This document shows positions 1 through 5,398 of a DNA stretch of 14,094 bases, piece after piece; position 1 is the stretch's first letter, and each line of letters starts with the position of its first letter. The stretch is from NCBI GenBank assembly GCA_958451915.1, contig CAUDRX010000043.1:1-14094 (forward strand), given 5' to 3'. The stretch comes from an uncultured Peptococcaceae bacterium. GTDB lineage: Bacteria; Bacillota; Peptococcia; Peptococcales; Peptococcaceae. Position numbers and translations under genes: made by a program. Below the pieces are notes generated by a model. The model was not told the DNA's origin, made no database searches, and was given only the letters and a program-made list of their open reading frames with translations.

Positions 1-222
1 CCGGAAGTTGATACCACCGCCCTCAAGGTTGATGAAGTCGAACTTGCTGTTCAGGTCAACGGCAAGCTCAAAGCACGCATTGTCGTCGCCAGTGACCTTG
101 ATAAGGATGCCATCATCGAACAGGCCATGCAGGAACAGAAGATCCAGGATGCCATCGCAGACAAGACTGTGCGCAAGACCATCGTCGTTCCTGGCAAACT
201 CGTCAACATCGTAGCAGGTTAA
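1..222 (+). CDS. leuS: Leucyl-tRNA synthetase, C-terminal end (partial)
   Basis: The frame is open from the first base to a TAA at 220-222 and encodes the last 73 residues of a protein that begins outside the window. The segment VQVNGKLKARIVV, an acidic helical stretch, and the final KTIVVPGKLVNIVAG match the C-terminal tRNA-binding domain of bacterial leucyl-tRNA synthetase, which charges tRNA-Leu in the cytoplasm. The catalytic and editing domains are not visible. The next gene starts five bases after the stop, so the two are probably co-transcribed, which places the cobyrinate synthase-like gene downstream of a housekeeping gene. No terminator lies between them. The call rests on remembered family sequence; the C-terminal signature is distinctive. 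Confidence 0.9.
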   Translation, partial: PEVDTTALKVDEVELAVQVNGKLKARIVVASDLDKDAIIEQAMQEQKIQDAIADKTVRKTIVVPGKLVNIVAG

Positions 223-227
223 AGCCT

Positions 228-1649
228 ATGAAATACACAGAGCAAGAACCAAAACTTCACATTCCGCGGCTCGTTGTCGCAGCTGTGCAGGGGCGCTCTG
301 GCAAGACCACGTTCACTATTGGGCTCCAACGCGCCCTCAGAGAGCGTGGTCTTTTGCTTCAGGGCTTCAAAAAAGGCCCCGACTACATCGATCCAAGCTG
401 GTCGACATTTGCCACTGGCGTACCTTGCCGCAACCTGGATGGTGTAATGATGACCAAAGATCAGATCCGGCATTCTCTCTGTGTCCACGCAGCGGACAAA
501 GACATCGCTGTCGTAGAGGGAGCGATGGGTATCTTCGATGGCCTCGACTGGCAGGGGTCCAACAGTACTGCGGAGCTTGCCGTTACCCTCCAGGCACCGG
601 TGATCCTGGTGGTCAATACGACACGCATCACCCGAAGCGTGGCGGCTATCATAAATGGTGTGGCTGCATTTGACAAGCGCCTGAACGTTGCCGGTGTTGT
701 ACTCAATCAGGTGGCACGGCCAAGGCATCTCGATATCATGACGAAAGTCATCGAAGAATACTGCGATGTGCCGCTTTTGGGGGCTTTGCCAAAGAGCAGG
801 GATGTTGAGATCCCGGATCGTCACCTTGGACTCATTCCGGCTTCCGAGCAGGATGCTCTGCAGCTGCGCATCGATGGTTTGGGCCGGCTGGTGAGCGAGC
901 ATGTGGATCTTGATCGTGTGCTGGCCATCGCTGACAGTGCGCCGGATCTTGTCGATCCACTGCCTGACGTGCAACATGAGGTGATCGGGGATCCTGTACG
1001 CATCGGTGTCTTTCGCGATCGTGCTTTCAGTTTTTACTATCCGGAAAATCTGGAGGCGCTGGCGGCAGAGGGCGCTGAGCTTGTGATGCTCGATGCCTTG
1101 CAGGACAGTGCCTTGCCGGACCTTGACGGACTATATATCGGCGGTGGTTTTCCGGAGATGTTTGCAGGTGAAATTGAAGCAAACAGCAGCATGCGGGCAT
1201 CTGTCAAGCAGGCGTCAGAGGCAGGCATGCCGATCTACGCCGAGTGCGGCGGACTTATGTATCTGGTGCGGACGCTCAAAAGTGAAAAAAATCACTATGA
1301 GATGGCGGGCGTTTTTGATGCAGAAGTTGCTATGGAGAAACGTCCTGTGGGTCTCGGCTATACTTATCAGACCGTGACAGCAAACAATCCGTTTTTTGAA
1401 GCTGGCAGTACAGTCGTTGGCCATGAGTTCCACCATTCCCGTGTGCATTTCCCTGAAAATGCAGCGCCGGCAGTGTATGGTTTTCATACTCAGCGCGGTA
1501 AAGGGATCGCAGAGCAGGATGGGGAGATCTCTGACGGGTTGGTGAGCCGCCAGACGCTGGCGACCTATCATCATTTTCATGCCGCTTCTTCGCCAGAGTG
1601 GGCGCAGCGGTTTGTCGGATTAGCTAAGACTTTCCATAAAAATAAATGA
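228..1649 (+). CDS. cbiA: Cobyrinate a,c-diamide synthase family; probable siroheme amidase (CbiA/DsrN)
   Basis: This 473-residue protein has the full CbiA layout. An N-terminal ATPase domain carries the P-loop GRSGKTT (residues 22-28), GPDYIDP (50-56) and VEGAMGIFDG (96-105). A C-terminal class I glutamine amidotransferase-like domain has the nucleophile Cys340 in AECGGLMYL and the terminal YHHFHAASSPEWAQRF segment with its catalytic-type histidine. CbiA amidates the a and c side chains of cobyrinic acid using glutamine and ATP. In sulfite reducers and sulfur oxidisers a homologue beside dsr genes, DsrN, is thought to make siroheme amide for DsrAB. No other cobalamin gene is present and the ferredoxin-dsrAB genes begin 150 bp downstream, so the DsrN role is favoured by inference. 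The Shine-Dalgarno sequence before ATG 228 is weak, suggesting coupling to leuS translation. Confidence 0.88.
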   Translation: MKYTEQEPKLHIPRLVVAAVQGRSGKTTFTIGLQRALRERGLLLQGFKKGPDYIDPSWSTFATGVPCRNLDGVMMTKDQIRHSLCVHAADKDIAVVEGAMGIFDGLDWQGSNSTAELAVTLQAPVILVVNTTRITRSVAAIINGVAAFDKRLNVAGVVLNQVARPRHLDIMTKVIEEYCDVPLLGALPKSRDVEIPDRHLGLIPASEQDALQLRIDGLGRLVSEHVDLDRVLAIADSAPDLVDPLPDVQHEVIGDPVRIGVFRDRAFSFYYPENLEALAAEGAELVMLDALQDSALPDLDGLYIGGGFPEMFAGEIEANSSMRASVKQASEAGMPIYAECGGLMYLVRTLKSEKNHYEMAGVFDAEVAMEKRPVGLGYTYQTVTANNPFFEAGSTVVGHEFHHSRVHFPENAAPAVYGFHTQRGKGIAEQDGEISDGLVSRQTLATYHHFHAASSPEWAQRFVGLAKTFHKNK

Positions 1650-1799
1650 TATTTATTGATAAAATTAAGATTAATTCGGGGAAGACCGCGGCTATTTGTT
1701 GCAAAATTTCACAAAGTATGAGAAACTATTAAAAGTAGATGAGTGAAACTGTCGGATTACGACAAAGTAGATAACTTATCACGGAAGGAGCGAAAAAGT
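1650..1799 (+). promoter_or_regulatory. Leader region upstream of the ferredoxin-dsr genes
   Basis: This AT-rich gap is where a promoter for the dsr genes would be expected. I see no convincing -35/-10 pair with 16-18 bp spacing. Visible structure includes an imperfect inverted repeat TTTCACA-AAGTA-TGAGAAA at 1707-1725 (one mismatch between arms), a short GTCG-GATTA-CGAC repeat at 1751-1763, the palindrome GATAACTTATC at 1770-1780, and an all-AT inverted repeat over the end of cbiA (1641-1657). The 1707-1725 repeat could be an operator for a dimeric regulator, but this is only inference. There is no U-tract terminator, so read-through from cbiA is possible. Confidence 0.3.
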
Positions 1800-1982
1800 A
1801 TGTACTTAGTAGAAGTTGATGAAACCAAGTGCGTAGGTTGCGGTGCATGTGCATCCGACTGCCCACAGAACGTTTACGAGATCGTTGACGGTGTTTCCAC
1901 TGTAAACGAAAACGAATGCATTGGTTGCCAGACCTGCGTTGCAGTTTGCCCTGCAGATGCTATTTCTTTGAACGAATATTGA
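1800..1982 (+). CDS. 2[4Fe-4S] bacterial-type ferredoxin
   Basis: The gene encodes a 60-residue ferredoxin with two complete cluster-binding motifs: Cys11-Cys14-Cys17 with Cys21-Pro, and Cys40-Cys43-Cys46 with Cys50-Pro. Each cluster in this fold takes three cysteines from one motif and the fourth from the other. The protein is a small soluble low-potential electron carrier. An in-frame ATG at 1743 would add 19 charged residues; I chose the ATG at 1800 because GGAAGGAG (1783-1790) lies nine bases ahead and the protein then begins like a normal ferredoxin. It sits 43 bp upstream of dsrA in the same direction, so it is a plausible electron donor to the sulfite reductase or a partner of a ferredoxin-linked oxidoreductase. 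That role is inferred from position only. Confidence 0.93.
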   Translation: MYLVEVDETKCVGCGACASDCPQNVYEIVDGVSTVNENECIGCQTCVAVCPADAISLNEY

Positions 1983-1989
1983 TTCGGGA

Positions 1990-2006
1990 CGCGAGACCCC
2001 CTCGCG
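1990..2006 (+). other. Short GC-rich hairpin between ferredoxin gene and dsrA
   Basis: CGCGAG and CTCGCG form a perfect 6-bp GC-rich stem around the loop ACCCC. The hairpin is followed by an A-rich stretch rather than a T-run, so it does not look like an intrinsic terminator. It starts 7 bases after the ferredoxin stop and ends 11 bases before the dsrA Shine-Dalgarno sequence. A role in mRNA processing or in setting different levels for the two genes is possible but not shown. Confidence 0.45.
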
Positions 2007-2025
2007 ACAAAAAATATGGAGGTGT

Positions 2026-3237
2026 ATGGATTTGTCTACCAACAGACCGATGATGGACGAGCTGAAAAACGGCAGATGGCCTTCCTTCGTCAAGGAAATT
2101 GAAAAAGCTGGTTCCGTCAAAAAAGATGTATCTGATACTCTGCTCGATTTATTGGAAGAATCTTACGAAGTTAAAATGCCACTGTGGAAACACGGCGGTA
2201 TCGTAGGTGTTCGTAGTTACGGCGGCGGTGTTGTAGGTCGTTATACCTTAAAGCCAGAAAAATATCCAGCTGTAACCGAATTCCACACCATGCGTATCAA
2301 CCAGCCATCTGGTTTCTTCTATAAATCTGATGACCTTCGCACCCTGTGCGACATTTGGGACAAGCATGGTTCCGGTATCACCAACATGCACGGCGCTACC
2401 GGTGACGTGATCTTCCTTGGTACCACTACCGATGAACTTCAGCCAACCTTCAATGACCTGTCTGATGCTGGTTGGGACCTTGGTGGTTCCGGTTCTAACC
2501 TCAGAACCCCAAGCTGCTGCGTAGGTCCTGGCCGCTGCGAATTCGCATGCTATGACACCCTGGATTTCACCTACAATGTCACCCAGCATTATCAGATGGA
2601 ATTGCATCGCCCAATGTGGCCATACAAGTCCAAGATCAAAGCTTCCGGCTGCCCTAACGACTGCGTATCTGCAACTGCACGTTCCGATATTGCGGTCATC
2701 GGTACCTGGAGAGATGATATCAAGATCGACCAGGCCGAAGTCGCTGCTTACGCAGATGCCGGGCTTCCAATCAAGGCTATCATCAGCCGCTGCCCAAGCC
2801 ACTGCATGAGCTATGATGCCGATAAGAAAGAGATCACCATTGACAACGCTAACTGCACCCGTTGCATGCACTGCATCAACAACATGCCAAAGGCTCTGCA
2901 CGTTGGTGACGACAAAGGTGCTTCCATCCTTCTCGGTGGTAAAGCAACCATCGTACAGTCCGCATTCCTTGGCTGGGTTGTTGTACCATTCATGAAGCTT
3001 GACAAAGAAAACGACTACGAAAACTTCAAAGATTTCGTAGAAAGAGTCTGGGATTGGTGGGATGAACACGCTAAGACCCGTGAACGTCTCGGCGAATTGA
3101 TCTACAGACTTGGCATGAACTCCATGCTGAAAGCAATCGACATGAAACCAGTACCTCAGATGGTTGATCATCCACGTGAAAACCCATATATCTACTGGTA
3201 TGGCGAAGACCTTGACAAAACGGAGGTGGCTGAATAA
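2026..3237 (+). CDS. dsrA: Dissimilatory sulfite reductase, alpha subunit
   Basis: This 403-residue protein is DsrA, which with DsrB forms the cytoplasmic alpha2beta2 siroheme enzyme reducing sulfite during anaerobic respiration. The siroheme-coupled [4Fe-4S] motif is intact as Cys165-x5-Cys171 and Cys209-x3-Cys213 (in KASGCPNDC). A ferredoxin domain follows with Cys277-x2-Cys280-x2-Cys283 plus an upstream cysteine (256 or 260). It is somewhat shorter than the Desulfovibrio protein (about 437 residues). The start is uncertain: GGAGG (2018-2022) is only three bases from ATG 2026 but nine from an in-frame TTG at 2032, which would remove two residues. The stop overlaps the dsrB start by one base (TAATG), indicating translational coupling. 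Codon choice is strongly biased (proline mostly CCA), as expected for a highly expressed gene. Confidence 0.97.
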   Translation: MDLSTNRPMMDELKNGRWPSFVKEIEKAGSVKKDVSDTLLDLLEESYEVKMPLWKHGGIVGVRSYGGGVVGRYTLKPEKYPAVTEFHTMRINQPSGFFYKSDDLRTLCDIWDKHGSGITNMHGATGDVIFLGTTTDELQPTFNDLSDAGWDLGGSGSNLRTPSCCVGPGRCEFACYDTLDFTYNVTQHYQMELHRPMWPYKSKIKASGCPNDCVSATARSDIAVIGTWRDDIKIDQAEVAAYADAGLPIKAIISRCPSHCMSYDADKKEITIDNANCTRCMHCINNMPKALHVGDDKGASILLGGKATIVQSAFLGWVVVPFMKLDKENDYENFKDFVERVWDWWDEHAKTRERLGELIYRLGMNSMLKAIDMKPVPQMVDHPRENPYIYWYGEDLDKTEVAE

Positions 3238-4325
3238 TGATGTCTCAATACGCTGCAACTGATATTGGACCTCCTCACTTTTGGGATAAAATGCCTAAGA
3301 TGTGCCAGGACAACTATGGTCAGTGGCAATATCATGAAAAAGTAAAACCAGGTGTTCTGAAACACGTTGGCCCTGCAGGTGCTCTCTACACCGTACGTGT
3401 AGGTTCCACCCGTCTGCTCTCCACCGAATCCATTCGCTGGTTTGCTGACCTCGCAGACAAATACTGCGATGGGCATCTTCGTTTCACGACTCGTACTTCT
3501 ATCGAGTTCATGACTACCGAAGAAGAAAACGTTGACAAGATCATCGAAGAAGTAGAAGCTTATGGTTTCCCTGTTGGTGGTACTGGTCGCTCCCTGCGCA
3601 CCATGCTCCACACCCAGGGTTGGGTACACTGCCACAGTGCAGCTACCGATGCTTCTGGTACCGTTAAGGTTGTTATGGATGAACTCTATGACTACTTCAA
3701 ACGCGATGACCTGCCAGCTCATCTGAAGATTTCCATGGCTTGCTGCCTCAACATGTGCGGTGCTGTACACTGCTCCGATATTTCCTTCGTTGGTATGCAC
3801 AGAACTGTACCTCGCGTTATCGACGAACAGGTTGCTGACTCCTGCGAAATCCCTAACCTCGTTGCAGCTTGCCCAGTTGGCGCTATCCGTCCAAACCCTA
3901 AGAAGAAATCCGTTACCATCAACGAAGAAAAGTGCATGTACTGCGGTAACTGCTTCTCCGTATGCCCTGCACTGCCTATCGCTGACCCTGAAAACGACGG
4001 TCTCGCAGTATTCGTCGGTGGTAAGGTTTCCAACACCCGTAAGGGCCCAGCTTTCTCCAAGCTCGTTGTTCCTTACATCCCTAACGAACCACCAAGATGG
4101 CCAACCCTCGTTAACACCATCAAGCATCTCGTTGAGATCTGGGTTGAAAACGCTAAGCCAGGCGAACGCTACGGCGAATGGGTTGAACGTATCGGTTGGG
4201 AAAAATTCTTTGAAATTTCCGGTCTCGAATTCACCGATAAGCACATCGATGACTTCACCTTCTCTGTGAAGACCTTCCGCACGACCTCTAATTTCAAATA
4301 TACCAACGCAGTTGAAACCATGTAA
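3237..4325 (+). CDS. dsrB: Dissimilatory sulfite reductase, beta subunit
   Basis: This 362-residue protein is DsrB, the subunit that holds the catalytically active siroheme in characterised enzymes. Diagnostic stretches are HTQGWVHCHSAATDASG (Cys132) and ACCLNMCGAVHCSDI (Cys169, Cys170, Cys174), which together coordinate the siroheme-linked [4Fe-4S] cluster. A ferredoxin domain follows with Cys212 in AACPVGAIRP and Cys233-x2-Cys236-x2-Cys239, with Cys243-Pro just after. The start ATG overlaps the dsrA stop, with GGAGG at 3222-3226; a second in-frame ATG follows at 3240. The length is slightly below the roughly 380 residues of the Desulfovibrio subunit. No CCG proline codons are apparent, unlike in the neighbouring ilvD and kinase genes. 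All expected ligand cysteines are present, so the enzyme is predicted to be functional. Confidence 0.97.
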   Translation: MMSQYAATDIGPPHFWDKMPKMCQDNYGQWQYHEKVKPGVLKHVGPAGALYTVRVGSTRLLSTESIRWFADLADKYCDGHLRFTTRTSIEFMTTEEENVDKIIEEVEAYGFPVGGTGRSLRTMLHTQGWVHCHSAATDASGTVKVVMDELYDYFKRDDLPAHLKISMACCLNMCGAVHCSDISFVGMHRTVPRVIDEQVADSCEIPNLVAACPVGAIRPNPKKKSVTINEEKCMYCGNCFSVCPALPIADPENDGLAVFVGGKVSNTRKGPAFSKLVVPYIPNEPPRWPTLVNTIKHLVEIWVENAKPGERYGEWVERIGWEKFFEISGLEFTDKHIDDFTFSVKTFRTTSNFKYTNAVETM

Positions 4326-4342
4326 TTTGGTTTAGCCCTGTA

Positions 4343-4363
4343 ACATCTGTCGAAAGGAGATGT
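4343..4363 (+). promoter_or_regulatory. Inverted repeat overlapping the dsrD ribosome-binding site
   Basis: ACATCT (4343-4348) and AGATGT (4358-4363) can pair over a nine-base loop. The Shine-Dalgarno sequence AAAGGAG (4353-4359) lies partly in the loop and partly in the right arm, with the dsrD ATG at 4368. Such a stem could lower or tune initiation of dsrD relative to dsrAB. The stem is only six pairs and mostly AT, so chance is a fair alternative. Confidence 0.3.
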
Positions 4364-4367
4364 CATA

Positions 4368-4571
4368 ATGGCTGACTTTACCAAAGAAGAACTCGAAGCG
4401 AAGATCATCGAATTCCTCGGCACCAAAGACAAAGCTAAAAACCGTGAGATCGCGGATGCTCTTGGTGTCAAGAAACGTGATGTCGACGTTGCAGTCGCTG
4501 ACTTGGCAAATGATGGGAAGATTGAATATCTCTATCTTGGGACTTCCTATGTAACCCTTCCTAAGAAGTAA
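4368..4571 (+). CDS. dsrD: DsrD, winged-helix activator of dissimilatory sulfite reductase
   Basis: The 67-residue product is a short winged-helix protein with the DsrD pattern: an N-terminal helix, then LGVKKRDVDVAVADLANDGKIEYLYLG, the helix-helix-wing core, ending in YVTLPKK. DsrD is found with reductive-type DsrAB and has been reported to act as an allosteric activator of the enzyme rather than as a DNA-binding regulator. The gene lies 42 bases after dsrB with AAAGGAG eight bases before the ATG. It is a little shorter than the Desulfovibrio protein (78 residues). Its presence is the best evidence in the window that the pathway runs toward sulfide. A generic small winged-helix protein is the alternative, but position and sequence both support DsrD. 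Confidence 0.88.
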   Translation: MADFTKEELEAKIIEFLGTKDKAKNREIADALGVKKRDVDVAVADLANDGKIEYLYLGTSYVTLPKK

Positions 4572-4585
4572 TCCTTAGGACTATG

Positions 4586-4627
4586 AAGGATCCGGAAGGA
4601 AGCATTAGTAATTCTTTTCGGATCTTT
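4586..4627 (+). other. Hairpin in the dsrD to small-gene gap
   Basis: AAGGATCCGGAAGG (4586-4599) can pair with CTTTTCGGATCTTT (4614-4627) to give a 14-bp stem with three G-U pairs and a 14-base loop. There is no T-run right after it, so it is a weak intrinsic terminator at best. It could attenuate transcription from the dsrAB promoter or protect the 3' end of the upstream mRNA. A promoter-like sequence follows 11 bases later. Confidence 0.45.
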
Positions 4628-4638
4628 CGTTAAATCGC

Positions 4639-4667
4639 TTTTCATTACTTGATAGTAATGATATAAT
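4639..4667 (+). promoter_or_regulatory. Candidate promoter with embedded inverted repeat, upstream of the 66-residue gene and dsrC
   Basis: TTTTCA (4639-4644), a 17-bp spacer and a perfect TATAAT (4662-4667) form a sigma-70-like promoter. The spacer is almost filled by an exact inverted repeat, CATTACT-TGAT-AGTAATG (4643-4660), with 7-bp arms, well placed for a repressor dimer. The predicted transcript start, near 4674, falls in the Shine-Dalgarno sequence of the following gene, implying a very short leader. That is unusual and is a reason for caution. Confidence 0.45.
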
Positions 4668-4684
4668 GTGTAAAGGAGATACAA

Positions 4685-4885
4685 ATGGCTTTATTGGATG
4701 ATTGCATGGAATGGCTTGATTTTTGCGAAGACCTGATCCGTGAGATCTCGGATTCAAAACTGAGTGATTACAAGATGGGGCAGGTTGACGGTTTAAGGAT
4801 GGCTACGGACATGCTGAGAGACTATCTGGTCGAATATCCGGGCTTTGTAGATCCAATACACAAATTTGACAAATTTAAAATGTGA
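4685..4885 (+). CDS. Small acidic protein of unknown function in the dsr cluster
   Basis: I do not recognise this 66-residue protein. It is acidic (15 Asp/Glu against 8 Lys/Arg) and looks mainly helical. Two cysteines, Cys7 and Cys14, are seven residues apart, so they would lie on one face of the N-terminal helix. The C-terminus is YPGFVDPIHKFDKFKM, rich in aromatic residues. There is no signal peptide or membrane segment. AAAGGAG (4672-4678) lies six bases before the ATG, and the stop TGA overlaps the dsrC Shine-Dalgarno sequence (4884-4889), which suggests coupled translation with dsrC. The good ribosome site and tight packing between dsrD and dsrC make it a real gene. A role as a DsrC or DsrAB partner is guesswork from position. 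Confidence 0.75.
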   Translation: MALLDDCMEWLDFCEDLIREISDSKLSDYKMGQVDGLRMATDMLRDYLVEYPGFVDPIHKFDKFKM

Positions 4886-4897
4886 GGTGCTTTATCA

Positions 4898-5215
4898 ATG
4901 CCAGAAATCGATGTAAATGGTAAAAAAGTTGAAGTCGATGAAGACGGTTTCTTAGTAAGCCTCGATCAGTGGGACGAAGAAGTTGCTAAATATTTGGCAG
5001 ACACCGAAGGTCTCAGCGAACTGACCGAAGATCATTGGAAACTCATCAACTATCTCAAAGACTACTACAATGAATACGGTATCGCTCCAATGGTACGTAA
5101 GATGACCAAGGAATCCGGGTTCTCCCTCAAGGAAATCTACGATCTCTTCCCATCTGGTCCAGCTAAGGGCGCATGCAAGATCGCTGGTCTTCCAAAACCA
5201 ACCGGTTGCGTATAA
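4898..5215 (+). CDS. dsrC: DsrC, sulfur-carrier substrate protein of sulfite reductase
   Basis: The 105-residue product is DsrC of the DsrC/TusE family. The flexible C-terminal arm FPSGPAKGACKIAGLPKPTGCV has both functional cysteines: Cys104, penultimate, and Cys93, separated from it by ten residues. In sulfite reduction these carry the DsrC trisulfide formed on DsrAB, which is later reduced by a membrane complex such as DsrMKJOP to release sulfide. TusE-type paralogues lack the upstream cysteine, so this is a true DsrC. GAGGTG (4884-4889) lies eight bases before the ATG, inside the end of the preceding small gene. The strong terminator at 5252-5285 closes the transcript. No dsrMK gene is in the window, so the reducing partner must be encoded elsewhere. 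Confidence 0.96.
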   Translation: MPEIDVNGKKVEVDEDGFLVSLDQWDEEVAKYLADTEGLSELTEDHWKLINYLKDYYNEYGIAPMVRKMTKESGFSLKEIYDLFPSGPAKGACKIAGLPKPTGCV

Positions 5216-5251
5216 TTTATACGTTCAATTTGGAAAAACTGCCTAGCAGTC

Positions 5252-5285
5252 AAAAGGTGTATCGATGATTCGATACACCTTTTTT
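5252..5285 (+). terminator. Rho-independent terminator after dsrC
   Basis: AAAAGGTGTATCG (5252-5264) and its exact complement CGATACACCTTTT (5271-5283) form a 13-bp stem around the six-base loop ATGATT, followed by a T-run to 5285. It lies 37 bases after the dsrC stop and ends the dsr transcription unit. Confidence 0.92.
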
Positions 5286-5345
5286 ATTTGCACTGGATCT
5301 GAGAAAATACAATGGTCATTATTTTCTAAATATGGCTGAATAAAA

Positions 5346-5374
5346 TTGCATTCATTCGTGACATTTGCTATAGT
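5346..5374 (+). promoter_or_regulatory. Promoter of the phosphoribosyltransferase-ilvD unit
   Basis: TTGCAT (5346-5351) and TATAGT (5369-5374) are separated by 17 bp, and a TG one base before the -10 gives an extended -10 element. Transcription would start near 5381, just ahead of the ribosome site GGGAGGG (5389-5395) of the next gene. It follows the dsrC terminator, as expected for a new unit. Confidence 0.65.
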
Positions 5375-5398
5375 AAAAGATACAGTAAGGGAGGGTTT

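Noticed and set aside
219..977. 252-codon minus-strand open frame opposite cbiA
   Set aside because: It overlaps a complete CbiA domain protein and spans the leuS-cbiA junction. No family signature is visible.
1699..1732. Possible promoter TTGCAA with TATTAA ahead of the ferredoxin gene
   Set aside because: The spacing is 22 bp, too long for a normal sigma-70 promoter.
1743..1799. N-terminal extension of the ferredoxin from ATG 1743
   Set aside because: It adds 19 charged residues without a ribosome site, whereas ATG 1800 has GGAAGGAG at ideal spacing and gives a standard ferredoxin.
2248..3258. 336-codon minus-strand open frame opposite dsrA
   Set aside because: It is antisense to an unmistakable dsrA. 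Long antisense frames follow from the biased codon use of the dsr genes.
3192..4244. 350-codon minus-strand open frame opposite dsrB
   Set aside because: Antisense shadow of dsrB, no ribosome site and no family resemblance.
4650..4664. FNR-like site TTGAT-N4 in the dsrD to small-gene gap
   Set aside because: Only the left half matches; the right half (ATGAT) does not fit ATCAA. The exact CATTACT/AGTAATG repeat explains the symmetry better.
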